From GCA-003244245 sp050699515 (lineage in GTDB: Bacteria; Actinomycetota; Actinomycetes; Mycobacteriales; Pseudonocardiaceae): 64,000 bases of DNA. Each line of letters starts with the position of its first letter. Position 1 is the stretch's first letter. Both the position numbers and the translations under genes were made by a program. The notes under the pieces are model-generated. The model had not been told where the DNA came from. It did no database searches and saw only the letters and a program-made list of their open reading frames with translations. Location: NCBI GenBank assembly GCA_050699515.1, contig JBOHFF010000116.1:1-64000 (forward strand), given 5' to 3'. Below are positions 1 to 8,761 of this stretch, in pieces.

Positions 1-40
1 CTCGTGTTGAGCGTCTCGCCTACGAGACGCTCAACACGAG
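1..40. repeat. Perfect 18-bp inverted repeat with 4-nt loop
   Basis: Bases 1-18 and 23-40 are exact reverse complements, separated by CCTA. It looks like a terminator but lies inside the open frame of the partial gene at 1-194 and has no T-tract in either visible direction. It may continue left of the window. Confidence 0.8.
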
Positions 41-194
41 CCAGGATCATCGAGGGATCCCCGGTCGGGGTGTAGTAGTCGTAGTTCTCGTGCCTGAATT
101 CCGCTGGCTGTCCGGCGCTGGGTGGTGCACCGCCAGGGACGGGATGCGCTGCTGGACCGGGATCGGCAGGTTCGGAAGGCTGTGTTGGCGCCAT
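1..194 (-). CDS. Partial hypothetical protein, last gene of a DUF3558 cassette
   Basis: The 5' part of a leftward gene that leaves the window at base 1. About 64 residues are visible, beginning MAPTQPSEPA, proline/alanine-rich at first and then a more ordered stretch ending ARVERLVGETLNT. The ATG at 194 has a strong GGGGGA ribosome site about 5 nt upstream, placed in the 9-nt gap after the lipoprotein stop, so it is probably translated together with that gene. Function is not recognisable from this fragment. Its place next to a DUF3558 lipoprotein and a small helical protein suggests an envelope or type VII secretion-linked role, which is inference only. Confidence 0.6.
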   Translation of the reverse strand, partial: MAPTQPSEPADPGPAAHPVPGGAPPSAGQPAEFRHENYDYYTPTGDPSMILARVERLVGETLNT

Positions 195-203
195 GCATTC
201 CCC

Positions 204-746
204 CTATGGCAGTTTTGATTCCACGAACGCAGCAGCCCTGTCGGCGGTTGCACAAGCCCGGGGCGTGTCCTTGAGATACAGCGCGGAAACGCTGACGTTG
301 GCCGTGTCGCCGATCGCGAAGAAGACATCGCAGTACCCAGGACCGCTGCCTTCTACGACACGCTTGGCTCGGTGCCGGCCGATCATAACATCGGTGACGC
401 TGGATGCGTCGGCGAGATTCAGCTGCTCGATCCCGCCCTTCTCGTTGATAGAGGTGGACACCACGCCTTGCGGCTTTGCCCAGTCGCAGCGGCGTAGACC
501 GACAACCTTCTCCGCTTTGCCTTGCCCAGGCAGGCCGAGCGAGGTCGCTTCCGGTTCGGTGAGCAGCGCACAAGCCTGCACAGTGGCTAAGCCCATCGGG
601 GGCGGTGTGCTTGACGGTGCCGGGGAAGCAACTGATGTCCGGTCGGAGGGCCCTGATTGGCCGTCCGGGGCGGCTGCCTGCGGGGATGAGCAGCCTGCCG
701 CCGTGAGTGCCAGGGCCAGGGGTGTAAGGCAGGTGCGCAGGTTCAT
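204..746 (-). CDS. DUF3558-family lipoprotein
   Basis: 180 residues. It begins MNLRTCLTPLALAL and ends its signal in TAAGC, a lipobox-like site with Cys19 as the likely lipidated residue. A low-complexity Pro/Ser/Ala linker (about 20-50) leads to a C-terminal domain with the cysteine spacing typical of DUF3558 (ACALL, RRCDW, YCDVFF, RACATAD), a family common in Pseudonocardiaceae and mycobacteria. It is expected on the outer face of the membrane; no enzymatic role is known. The ATG overlaps the stop of the upstream helical protein (ATGA at 743-746), so the two are translationally coupled, and the next gene starts 9 nt after its stop. Confidence 0.85.
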   Translation of the reverse strand: MNLRTCLTPLALALTAAGCSSPQAAAPDGQSGPSDRTSVASPAPSSTPPPMGLATVQACALLTEPEATSLGLPGQGKAEKVVGLRRCDWAKPQGVVSTSINEKGGIEQLNLADASSVTDVMIGRHRAKRVVEGSGPGYCDVFFAIGDTANVSVSALYLKDTPRACATADRAAAFVESKLP

Positions 747-1111
747 CCGTGGCTCATCCGCCCGAGGTTCTGCTCGGCCAATGCTTCGATCTCGGTGTAG
801 TTGCGCATACAGACCTCCAGCGCTTGATGCGCTTCCTCCAGTCTCTCGGCAAATCTCTGCAGCGCGAAGTGCAGCGATTGCTCATCCCCGGAGGCCACCA
901 GCTCATTACGCCCAGCGATGACTCGAGCCTCCCGAAGATCGCCCAGCTTGGCTTGGGCTCTGAGTTGGTGTATGCGGGCTAGCCGCACATTCAGTGTTTC
1001 CTGCATCTGCCGGATGGACATCGTCATCTGTCCGGCTGATGCTGTGTCGACGGCGAACATGCCTTGTTGCGCCGCCGCCAGGAATCCACCGCCGCCGCCC
1101 GCCGGTTGCAT
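743..1111 (-). CDS. Small alpha-helical protein, possibly ESX-associated
   Basis: 122 residues. A Gly-rich head (MQPAGGGGG) precedes what reads as two long amphipathic helices rich in Arg, Glu, Leu and Ala (about residues 28-112). The fold resembles WXG100-type hairpins, but no W-x-G motif is present. The start at 1111 follows a GGGGTGAG ribosome site. It is the first gene of a leftward operon with the DUF3558 lipoprotein and the partial gene. Similar trios sit near type VII genes in related genomes as far as I recall; a secretion-related role is inference. Confidence 0.7.
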   Translation of the reverse strand: MQPAGGGGGFLAAAQQGMFAVDTASAGQMTMSIRQMQETLNVRLARIHQLRAQAKLGDLREARVIAGRNELVASGDEQSLHFALQRFAERLEEAHQALEVCMRNYTEIEALAEQNLGRMSHG

Positions 1112-1216
1112 CGCTCACCCCATGCATTGCTCGTGCCCGACCCGTGCTCGCAACGTCACGGCCGGCGTCATCATGCCAGATTCAAGCCACCGGGATCCGG
1201 CCGAGCTTGGTGTTGG

Positions 1217-2080
1217 TCATGGGGTGAGGGTGGCGAGAACGTGACCCCAGGCGGTTGACCGCGGGTCGATGAGAGCGAAGTGCTCGACGCCCGGGAGCTC
1301 CCGGAGCTCGATGGGGCTGCCGGCCCGGCGGGCGCGGTCGGCATAGCTGCGGCTGATCGCGACGGGGACGTGCCTGTCGTCGGTGCCGTGCAGGGCCACG
1401 GTAGGCACGCCACCGGGAAGCAGCGCTGCCGGGTCCGCCAGGGCGTAGCGGTCCGGATGCTCACCGGGTGATCCGCCGATGAGATCGTTCGCTGCGCCGC
1501 GGCCGAGCCCCAGGTCGCTGACCAGCGTGAGATCGGCGCAGCCTGCGAGGGACACGACTTTGCGGACCGCCGGGTATGCGGGCAGATGCCAGGGTGCCTC
1601 CGCGGGCAGCCGGTGCCTCAGTGCGGCCCACAGCGCCAGGTGTCCCCCGGCCGAGTGCCCGACCCAGATCGCCTCCGTGGCGTCCAGGCCGTAGGGCTTG
1701 ACCAGCTCCGGTAGCCGGTCCAGCGCGGCCGCCACATCGTCGAAGGTGCCCGGCCAGCCCCCACCGGGTTGACCCGTCCGGCGGTATTCCGGAACGGCCA
1801 CGGCGTACCCCGCCTCGACGAGCGCGCCCGCCATCGGTCGGAGATGCATCCGGTCGATCGTCGCCCGCCAGAACCCACCGTGGATCAGCACGACCAGCGG
1901 GGCGGCACCGGCCGGCAGCCACAGCTCGACCACCTGGTCCGGTTCCGGCCCGTACGGCACGGTGTGCGTGGGTGCGGGACGGGGTCTGCCGAGCACCTCA
2001 TGAGGATTGCGCACGACCGCCGTTTCGGAAGAACCAGCCGCGGATGGCACGGTTGGCTCTTCCACAACGGTGATCCTCAC
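1217..2080 (-). CDS. Alpha/beta hydrolase, arylformamidase-like
   Basis: About 287 residues from the GTG at 2080; the open frame extends to 2161 but would overlap the DUF397 gene upstream. The oxyanion region reads LIHGGFW, the HGG-x-W pattern of arylformamidase/BD-FAE type esterases. The nucleophile elbow is GHSAGG, and a late HGTDD-x-H-V block followed by GVEHF supplies the likely acid and His. It is probably a cytoplasmic esterase or amidase acting on a small ester or formyl-amine; kynurenine formamidase is one possibility, but no other tryptophan-catabolism gene is nearby. The start is uncertain because the ribosome site is weak. Confidence 0.8.
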   Translation of the reverse strand: MRITVVEEPTVPSAAGSSETAVVRNPHEVLGRPRPAPTHTVPYGPEPDQVVELWLPAGAAPLVVLIHGGFWRATIDRMHLRPMAGALVEAGYAVAVPEYRRTGQPGGGWPGTFDDVAAALDRLPELVKPYGLDATEAIWVGHSAGGHLALWAALRHRLPAEAPWHLPAYPAVRKVVSLAGCADLTLVSDLGLGRGAANDLIGGSPGEHPDRYALADPAALLPGGVPTVALHGTDDRHVPVAISRSYADRARRAGSPIELRELPGVEHFALIDPRSTAWGHVLATLTP

Positions 2081-2112
2081 CCTGCCGGTGTGCGACACCG
2101 CCGGGTCAGCGG

Positions 2113-2325
2113 TCAGGCATCGAGGATGCCGTCCTGCGCGGCGGTGACGATGCAGGACCACTGTGCCGCCGGGACAGCCAGCACCGGGCTGGCGGTGCCG
2201 AGCTTGGAGTCACGCACACCGACGTGACCCGTTTGTGAGCAGTTGACCTCGACGCAGTCGTTCTGCCCGCCATTGCTGTAGCTGGACTTGTACCAGGCCC
2301 TCTCCTGGAATGATGTGGCTGACAT
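2113..2325 (-). CDS. DUF397 protein
   Basis: 70 residues with the DUF397 signature: W-x-KSSYS near the N-terminus, then NDCVEV, VRDSK and a WSC-like end. DUF397 proteins are small partners of XRE/DUF5753 regulators and accompany them throughout Streptomyces and Pseudonocardiaceae; WhiJ-type systems are the studied example. It begins 11 nt after the stop of the DUF5753 gene upstream, so the two form an operon. Its probable role is to modulate DNA binding by that partner. Confidence 0.9.
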   Translation of the reverse strand: MSATSFQERAWYKSSYSNGGQNDCVEVNCSQTGHVGVRDSKLGTASPVLAVPAAQWSCIVTAAQDGILDA

Positions 2326-2336
2326 GGGGTTAGCCC

Positions 2337-3227
2337 CTAATCTTCGTCTGGTTTCGCAGCGAACTGGCCGGCCAGTTCCACCATGAAGTTACGCGACTCC
2401 ACCGGTCCCAGCGCGATAGCTTGCAGGCGGCGCTGCAGCTCGACGTAGTGCCGTACCGCCTCCGACGGTTTGTCCAGGTAGACCCCGTTGCCGTACATCT
2501 CGATGTAGACGATGTCGGTGGTCGAGTCGTGATCGAACCGCAGCACGGTGAAGTCATAGCTGAGCGGCTCGTAGGACAGCGTGTCGAAGGGGATGACTTG
2601 GATGTCCACAGTGGGCAGCAGGGCCAGCTCAGCCAGGTGGCGCAACTGCTCGGCCATCACCTTCGGGCCACCGATCCCCCGGCGCAGTGCCGACTCGCTG
2701 AGTACGAAGCAGAACTGCGCCGGGTTCTCCCGGGTCAGCAGCGCCTGCCGGTCCCGGCGCACCCGCACGATGTCCTCGACGCTCTGGTGATCCGGGTAGC
2801 TGCCCCGGCCGCTGACCATCGCCCGGGTGTAGCGCTCGGTCTGCAGGTTGCCGGGCACGATCTCCGAGCCCACCTGCATGATGTGCGAGGCGGACTGCTC
2901 GAGGTCGCGGAACGCCCGGAACCACTTCGGCCCCAGGTACAGGGTGCTCTCCGCGACAGCCCTGGTGCGCCGGCGCCGCGAGCCCTCGGAGAGTTCCCGG
3001 CACCACTGCGCATCTCCCGCCGAGGCATGGTAGAGCCGCAGCAGCTCGTCCAGGTCGGTCTTGGAGATGCCGACCTTGCCGTTCTCCACTCGGCTGATCT
3101 TGTTGGCGGCCTTGCCGAGGCTTTCTGCGGCCTGCTCCTGGGTGAGCTGCGCACCCTCACGGAGTTTGCGCAGCTCGTTGCCGAGCTGGCGCCGCTGGAT
3201 ACCGATGCTCGGTGCCGGGGTGGTCAT
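2337..3227 (-). CDS. XRE-family regulator with DUF5753 domain
   Basis: 296 residues from the ATG at 3227, which has a GAGAGGA ribosome site 8 nt upstream; the longer open frame to 3278 lacks one. Residues about 10-65 form an XRE helix-turn-helix (LTQEQAAESLGKA then ISRVENGK). Residues about 110-285 are the DUF5753 domain, recognisable from the PGNLQTERYTRA and YIEMYGNGVYLDK stretches. This is the DNA-binding half of a WhiJ-like pair with the DUF397 gene downstream. Such pairs often influence development or antibiotic production in actinomycetes. Upstream lies an unusually AT-rich stretch (3281-3345) likely to contain its promoter. Confidence 0.92.
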   Translation of the reverse strand: MTTPAPSIGIQRRQLGNELRKLREGAQLTQEQAAESLGKAANKISRVENGKVGISKTDLDELLRLYHASAGDAQWCRELSEGSRRRRTRAVAESTLYLGPKWFRAFRDLEQSASHIMQVGSEIVPGNLQTERYTRAMVSGRGSYPDHQSVEDIVRVRRDRQALLTRENPAQFCFVLSESALRRGIGGPKVMAEQLRHLAELALLPTVDIQVIPFDTLSYEPLSYDFTVLRFDHDSTTDIVYIEMYGNGVYLDKPSEAVRHYVELQRRLQAIALGPVESRNFMVELAGQFAAKPDED

Positions 3228-3361
3228 CCGCGGATCCTCTCGCGCGTCACGGAGCGTGCACAACACCTTGTCACCCAATGAGTGGATTTACATTATGTAC
3301 TTTCATTTCTAATCTAAACCTAACTACAGTCCCGCCTGGTTCCAGACAAGGAGGATACAAG

Positions 3362-3595
3362 ATGGATATTCATCTCGTCTGTCTGGACCGGCCGTGGGGC
3401 GGGTACCAGCACACAGCTGCCCGGGGGGCCCCGAACCGGCCCCGTCCACTGGGTGCACGTACTACTGCGGGTGGGCGATCACCGGCCGTACCACGATCTC
3501 GCGCCTGGTCTGCGCCCTGCACCCTTCGAGGACGTTCAACCTCCCGAACTCAACAGGAGCGCTGCCGGTTCTTGATCAAAAAACTCTCCTGTTGA
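3362..3595 (+). CDS. Possible small ORF with strong ribosome site
   Basis: A 77-codon frame starting MDIHLVCLDRPWGGY. It is preceded by a textbook AAGGAGG at 3348-3354, 7 nt from the ATG, just downstream of an AT-rich promoter-like stretch and divergent from the XRE gene. The later residues are Arg/Pro-rich and look less like real protein, and the end runs into a hairpin at 3540-3605. It may be a genuine short peptide or leader, or a gene whose 3' half has decayed. No family recognised. Confidence 0.35.
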   Translation: MDIHLVCLDRPWGGYQHTAARGAPNRPRPLGARTTAGGRSPAVPRSRAWSAPCTLRGRSTSRTQQERCRFLIKKLSC

Positions 3596-3605
3596 GCTCG
3601 GGAGG
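3540..3605. terminator. Long hairpin, 20-bp stem with one mismatch
   Basis: Arms 3540-3559 and 3586-3605 pair over 20 bp with a single A/C mismatch around a 26-nt AT-richer loop. It lies between the XRE side and eccC. It could end transcription from the 3362 ORF; there is no clear T-run. Confidence 0.6.
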
Positions 3606-3713
3606 CTCAGGGTCGTAGGGGTAGCAGGGCGATGCGGTCCTGGGAGATCGGTTATGGGGGGCGCTAGGGTGACCCGCTGCTGGGTGCGCAGCGTCCACGG
3701 GAGGTGAGCTGGC

Positions 3714-6700
3714 GTGAGTACCGTGCAGTTCCGGCGGTTACCCCGGTTGGCCGCGCCGAAGATGCCTGGTGGCGAGGTTCATCTGGAGCCGCCTCCCGAG
3801 GTACCCAGGGTGATCCCAGGCAACATGATGCAGAAGATGCTGCCAGTCGTGATGATCGTGGCCGTGCTGGGCATGGTGGCCTACATCTTCATCGCTCCTG
3901 GTGAGGGCAAGAGCAACCCGCTGTTCCTGATGTTCCCGATCATGATGGTGATCTCGACCGTCGGCATGTTCGCCGGTGGTGGCCGCGGTGGCCAGGCCAA
4001 GGCCGAGATGAACGAGGACCGCAAGGACTACCTGCGGTATCTGGGTCAGATGCGGGAGCGGGCCAGAGAGTCCGCGCAGGAGCAACGCGCGGCGCTGGAA
4101 TGGAGCCATCCCGATCCCGCCGCGCTGTGGTCGATCGCGAACAGCCGGCGGATGTGGGAACGCCGCGGTGGCGACCAGGACTTCTGCCATGTGCGGATCT
4201 GCCGGGGCTCGCAGCGGCTGGCTACCAGGCTGGTGCCGCCGCAGACCGGCCCGGTGGACGAGCTGGAGCCGATCACCACGCTGGCGCTGCGGCAGTTCGT
4301 CCGGGCCCACTCCATCGTGCCGGAACTGCCGATCGCCATCTCGATCCGTGGGTTCGCCGCGGTCGGGATCTCCGGTGACCCGGCCGCGTCCCGCGGGCTG
4401 GCGCGGGCGATGGTGGCCCAGCTGGCCACCTTCCACACCCCCGATGATCTGCTCATCGCGGTGGTCACCGCCGGGCGGGCCAAGGTGGACTGGGAATGGG
4501 CGAAGTGGCTGCCGCACGTGCAGCACCCCAGCCGCATCGACGGCGCCGGGCCGATGCGGCTGATGGCCGCCACGCTGGCCCAGATCGAGGACTTGCTGGG
4601 AGAGCAGCTGCGGGATCGTCCCCGCTTCGCCCGCAACTCCCCGCCTCCCGTCGACGAGCCGCACATCCTGATCGTCATCGACGGCGGTGAGATCAGCGGA
4701 GCGGAGCAGATCATCCTGGAGGAGGGCCTGGCCGGGGTCACCCTGCTCGACCTCTCGGCGTCGCTGGGCACCCTGACCGGCCGCCGTGGTCTCCAGCTGT
4801 CGATCGAGGGCGGGGCGATCGGCGCCCGCAACGCCAGCGGTGTCGAGTACTTCGGGACCCCCGACGCGCTGGCGACTCTGGAGGCCGAGGCGGTGGCCCG
4901 CACGCTGTCCCCCTACCGGCTCGGCGCCCACGACACGCCGGAGGAGGACGAGCCGCTGCTGAGCAACACCGGGCTGCTGGGGCTGCTCGGCCTGCCCGAG
5001 GACCCGCATGCCTTCGACGTCGCGGCGGCCTGGCGGCCACGTTCGATCCGGGACCGGCTGCGGGTGCCCATCGGGCTCGGTGAGTTCGGCCAGCCCGTGG
5101 AGCTGGACATCAAGGAGTCCGCCCAGGGTGGGATGGGTCCGCACGGCCTGTGCGTGGGGGCCACCGGGTCCGGGAAATCGGAGTTCCTGCGCACCCTCGT
5201 GCTGGGCCTGATCGCCACGCACTCCTCCGCGGTGCTCAACCTCGTGCTGGTGGATTTCAAGGGCGGCGCGACGTTCCTGGGCATGGAGGGCGCCCCGCAT
5301 GTCGCCGCGGTGATCACCAACCTGGCCGACGACCTGACCCAGGTCACCCGCATGCGCGACGCGCTGGCCGGCGAGATGAACCGGCGCCAGGAGCTGCTGC
5401 GCACCGCGGGCAACTTCGCCAACGTCAAGGACTACGAGAAGGCCAGGGAGGGCGGCGCCGACCTCGATCCGCTGCCCGCGCTGTTCATCGTGATCGACGA
5501 GTTCTCCGAGCTGCTCGCCCAGCAGCCGGAGTTCATCGACCTGTTCGTGGCGATCGGGCGGCTGGGCCGCTCGCTGCAGATGCACCTGCTGCTGGCCTCG
5601 CAACGCCTGGAGGAGGGCAAGCTGCGCGGCCTGGAGTCCCACCTGTCCTACCGGGTGGGTTTGAAGACCTTCTCCGCCGGGGAATCCCGCGCGGTGCTGG
5701 GCGTGCCCGACGCCTACGAGCTGCCCTCAATACCCGGCTCGGGCTACCTGAAATTCGACACCGCGTCCATGGAGCGCTTCAAGGCCGCCTATGTCTCGGG
5801 TCCCTACCGCACCGGACGCGTCGTCGCGCCGTCCACGTCCATCCCGCCGACCGCCGACCGCCGGCCGCGGCTGTTCGTGCCCGATTATGTCGACCTCCCT
5901 GAGGTGACGCAGCCCGTGGTGCACCACGAGGAGGCGCCGCCGGAGAACGTCACCGAGCCCAGCGTGCTGGACGTCGTGGTGGCCAGGCTGGCCGGGCAGG
6001 GCCCGCCGGCCCATGAGGTGTGGCTACCGCCGCTGGACGCGCCGCCCTCACTGGATCAGCTGCTGCCGCCGCTGTCGGTCACCGAGGATCGCGGCCTGAC
6101 CCCGGTCGGGTTCTTCGGCAACGGCCGGCTCACCGTTCCGGTCGGCATCGTCGACAAGCCCTACGAGCAGCGCCGCGACCTGCTCTGGGCGGATCTCTCC
6201 GGCGCCGCCGGTCACGCCGTGGTCACCGGCGGTCCGCAGTCGGGCAAGTCCACCCTGCTGCGCTCGATGCTGATGTCGCTGGCGCTCACCCACACCCCGG
6301 CTGAGGTGCAGTTCTTCTGCATCGACTTCGGTGGTGGCACGCTGGCGTCGCTGGATGGCCTGCCGCACAGCGGCGGGGTGGCCGGCCGGTTGGAGCCGGA
6401 CACGGTCCGGCGCATCCTCGCCGAGGTCAGCGGTCTGCTCGCCACCCGCGAGCAACGGTTCCGCACGCTGGGCATCGACTCGATGACCGAGTACCGGGCC
6501 CGCAAGCAGCGCGCCGGCTCTGCTGCCCAAAGAGATCCGCTGGCCGAAGATCCGTTCGGGGACGTGTTCCTGGTGATCGACGGGTGGCACAGCTTCCGCC
6601 AGGAGTTCGACGTCTCCGACCTGGAGATGCAAGTGGTGAACCTGGCCACTCAGGGCCTGTCCTACGGGGTGCACGTGATGATCGGTGCCACCCGGTGGGC

Positions 6701-7721
6701 GGAGATCCGGCCCGCTTTGAAGGACCTGCTCGGTACCCGTTTCGAGCTACGGTTGGGTGACCCGGGTGAATCCGACATCGACCGGCGAGTGGCGGTCAAT
6801 GTGCCGCCCGGGCGTCCCGGGCGCGGCCTGTCCCGGGACAAGCTGCACTTCCTGGCAGCGTTGCCGCGCATCGACGCGGTCACCAGCGCGCAGGACGCCG
6901 GTGCCGGGGTCGCCGACGCCGTCGCGCACATCCGCCAGGGGTGGGTCGGTCGCAGCGCGCCGCGGGTCCGGTTGCTGCCGGAGCGGATCGCCTACCAGCA
7001 GTTGCCGCAACTGCAGCCGCCACGACCGCACCTGATCCCGATCGGGATCAACGAGTCCGAGCTTGCCACGGTCCACCTCGACTTCACCGCTGAACCGCAC
7101 TTCCTGTGCTTCGCCGACGGCGAGTCCGGCAAGACCAACCTGCTGCGGGCGATCGCCCGGGGCATCGTGGCGCGCTGCACCCCGGAGCAGGCCCGCATCG
7201 TCATGGTCGACTACCGCCGCACCATGCTCGGCGTCGTGGAGACCGAGCATCTCATCGGTTACGGCATGTCAGCCGACGTGCTGACCCCGATGATCAATGA
7301 CGTACAGAGCTCCATGCGCAAGCGCCTGCCCGGTTCGGGCGTCACCCAGCAGCAGCTCCGGGACCGCTCCTGGTGGTCGGGACCGGAGCTCTACGTCCTG
7401 GTCGACGACTACGACCTGGTCGCCACCCAGGGCGGGGTCAACCCGCTCGCCCCGTTGCTGGAGTTCCTGGCCCAAGCCAAGGACGTGGGGTTGCACCTCG
7501 TCATCGCCCGGCGCTGCGGCGGTGCGTCCCGGGCCCTGTTCGAGCCGGTGATCGCCAGGCTGCGGGAGCTTTCTACGCCCGGGATCCTGATGAGCGGCAG
7601 CCCCGACGAAGGCCCGCTGCTCGGCAACGTCAAACCAACCCCGATGCCACCCGGCCGGGGCACCCTGCTCACCCGCAAAGCCGGCCGACAACTCATCCAG
7701 GTCGCATGGCTGGGCGAGTGA
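3714..7721 (+). CDS. eccC: EccC type VII secretion FtsK/SpoIIIE ATPase (ESX-4 type)
   Basis: 1335 residues from a GTG with a GGGAGGTGA site. Two membrane helices lie near residues 42-61 and 69-87, followed by three FtsK-like ATPase domains. Walker A motifs are GATGSGKS (482-489), GGPQSGKS (839-846) and GESGKT (Lys about 1140). The first domain has a clear Walker B in FIVIDEF near 593. This is the full fused EccCa-EccCb architecture that recognises WXG100 substrates and drives their export through the cytoplasmic membrane. Placement a few kb before a WXG100 pair and rplM matches mycobacterial ESX-4. Downstream genes are not typical ESX core genes; EccB, EccD and MycP are not in this window. 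Confidence 0.97.
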   Translation: MSTVQFRRLPRLAAPKMPGGEVHLEPPPEVPRVIPGNMMQKMLPVVMIVAVLGMVAYIFIAPGEGKSNPLFLMFPIMMVISTVGMFAGGGRGGQAKAEMNEDRKDYLRYLGQMRERARESAQEQRAALEWSHPDPAALWSIANSRRMWERRGGDQDFCHVRICRGSQRLATRLVPPQTGPVDELEPITTLALRQFVRAHSIVPELPIAISIRGFAAVGISGDPAASRGLARAMVAQLATFHTPDDLLIAVVTAGRAKVDWEWAKWLPHVQHPSRIDGAGPMRLMAATLAQIEDLLGEQLRDRPRFARNSPPPVDEPHILIVIDGGEISGAEQIILEEGLAGVTLLDLSASLGTLTGRRGLQLSIEGGAIGARNASGVEYFGTPDALATLEAEAVARTLSPYRLGAHDTPEEDEPLLSNTGLLGLLGLPEDPHAFDVAAAWRPRSIRDRLRVPIGLGEFGQPVELDIKESAQGGMGPHGLCVGATGSGKSEFLRTLVLGLIATHSSAVLNLVLVDFKGGATFLGMEGAPHVAAVITNLADDLTQVTRMRDALAGEMNRRQELLRTAGNFANVKDYEKAREGGADLDPLPALFIVIDEFSELLAQQPEFIDLFVAIGRLGRSLQMHLLLASQRLEEGKLRGLESHLSYRVGLKTFSAGESRAVLGVPDAYELPSIPGSGYLKFDTASMERFKAAYVSGPYRTGRVVAPSTSIPPTADRRPRLFVPDYVDLPEVTQPVVHHEEAPPENVTEPSVLDVVVARLAGQGPPAHEVWLPPLDAPPSLDQLLPPLSVTEDRGLTPVGFFGNGRLTVPVGIVDKPYEQRRDLLWADLSGAAGHAVVTGGPQSGKSTLLRSMLMSLALTHTPAEVQFFCIDFGGGTLASLDGLPHSGGVAGRLEPDTVRRILAEVSGLLATREQRFRTLGIDSMTEYRARKQRAGSAAQRDPLAEDPFGDVFLVIDGWHSFRQEFDVSDLEMQVVNLATQGLSYGVHVMIGATRWAEIRPALKDLLGTRFELRLGDPGESDIDRRVAVNVPPGRPGRGLSRDKLHFLAALPRIDAVTSAQDAGAGVADAVAHIRQGWVGRSAPRVRLLPERIAYQQLPQLQPPRPHLIPIGINESELATVHLDFTAEPHFLCFADGESGKTNLLRAIARGIVARCTPEQARIVMVDYRRTMLGVVETEHLIGYGMSADVLTPMINDVQSSMRKRLPGSGVTQQQLRDRSWWSGPELYVLVDDYDLVATQGGVNPLAPLLEFLAQAKDVGLHLVIARRCGGASRALFEPVIARLRELSTPGILMSGSPDEGPLLGNVKPTPMPPGRGTLLTRKAGRQLIQVAWLGE

Positions 7722-7735
7722 GCAAGCGGGCGCCT

Positions 7736-7800
7736 GGTCTCATGGATGCTTGAGCACCCTCTGGCCCGCCTCCGCAGGGTCTCATGGATGCTTGAGCACC
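7736..7800. repeat. Direct repeat of 23 bp, 42-bp period
   Basis: The 23 bp at 7736-7758 recur exactly at 7778-7800. The second copy contains the last codons and stop of the VOC gene (encoding VLKHP), so the first copy is a duplicated gene tail lying in the gap between the convergent eccC and VOC genes. Confidence 0.9.
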
Positions 7801-8570
7801 ATAGATCCGGGGGCGACGAGCTTGAAGTGCGCGCCGGTCGGGTCGGCGGCGGTGGCGAGACGGCCATATGGCGTGTCCTGGGCAGCGGTCACGACCGAGC
7901 CGCCGAGTTCGACGACTCTCGCCAGCGCGGCGTCGGTGTCCGCCACCCCGAAGTACACCGACCAGTGGGCCGGGACACCCTCGGGGAGGAAACCCGAGGC
8001 GTCCATGATCCCGGCCAGCCAGTCCTCATCATGCTTCAGGGTCGTGTAGCGGAACTCCGCGGTGTCGGACATGACGTGGGTGTCCCAGCCGAACACCTCG
8101 CGGTAGAAGGAGACAGTGGCCTGGTAATCGCGGGTGTGCAGCTCGAACCAACTCGGAGCCCCGGGCTCGCTGAGGACCCCGAAGCCCAGATGCCGGCCGG
8201 GTCGCCAAACGCCGATGCTCGCGCCACCGGGGTCGCTGACCACGGCCATGGTGCCCAGATCAGCGACGTCCATGGCATCGACGTGGACCACGCCTGCGTG
8301 GGCGACGGTGGCATCGACGGTCTTGCGGGCGTCATCGCTGGCCAGGTACACCGACCAGACGTCTGGCATCTCCGGTTGCTGGCCGGCCATACATCCGGCG
8401 ATCAGTGCCCCATCCTTCATGAAGTTGAAGTAGCCACCGAACTCCTCGGCGGGCTCCTCAGCGGTCCAGCCGAACAGCCGGTAGTAGAACGCTCGGCTGC
8501 GCTCGGTGTCGGAGGTCATCAGATCGACCCAGCAGGGTGCTCCGGCGACAGCTGTGTCTCGGGTGGGCAT
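7782..8570 (-). CDS. VOC-family protein with two glyoxalase-like domains
   Basis: 262 residues from the ATG at 8570, preceded by AAGGGAG 6 nt upstream; the longer frame to 8672 lacks such a site. Two vicinal-oxygen-chelate repeats are evident: the first from GAPCWVDLMTSDTERS to GVWRPG, the second from GAPSWFELHTRDYQ to AHFKLVAPG. Each begins with the W-x-[DE]-L and SFY-x-x-[VL]FGW pattern of glyoxalase/bleomycin-resistance/dioxygenase proteins. Two-domain members of this type are common in actinomycetes and mostly of unknown substrate. It converges on eccC and sits between ESX genes, but no functional link is visible. Confidence 0.9.
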   Translation of the reverse strand: MPTRDTAVAGAPCWVDLMTSDTERSRAFYYRLFGWTAEEPAEEFGGYFNFMKDGALIAGCMAGQQPEMPDVWSVYLASDDARKTVDATVAHAGVVHVDAMDVADLGTMAVVSDPGGASIGVWRPGRHLGFGVLSEPGAPSWFELHTRDYQATVSFYREVFGWDTHVMSDTAEFRYTTLKHDEDWLAGIMDASGFLPEGVPAHWSVYFGVADTDAALARVVELGGSVVTAAQDTPYGRLATAADPTGAHFKLVAPGSMVLKHP

Positions 8571-8761
8571 GGGTAGCTCCCTTCGCGATGCTCGAAACCA
8601 TGTCATCACTGTTGACGCCGCAGTGACCCCGAACTCATCGATCCTCACTCGAGTTCTGGATGATCTGCTCATAAGGGGACCGGCGGGGTGTGCTGGTAGC
8701 TCTCATGAGCGCGCACCGCCGTAAGATCCACGAAATCCGCCTAACGGGGATCGGAGTTGGG

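Noticed and set aside
3738..5642. 634-codon open frame antisense to eccC
   Set aside because: Third-position GC bias in a real high-GC gene keeps the opposite strand open; its translation is Gln/His/Arg-rich with no domain, and eccC on the plus strand is certain.
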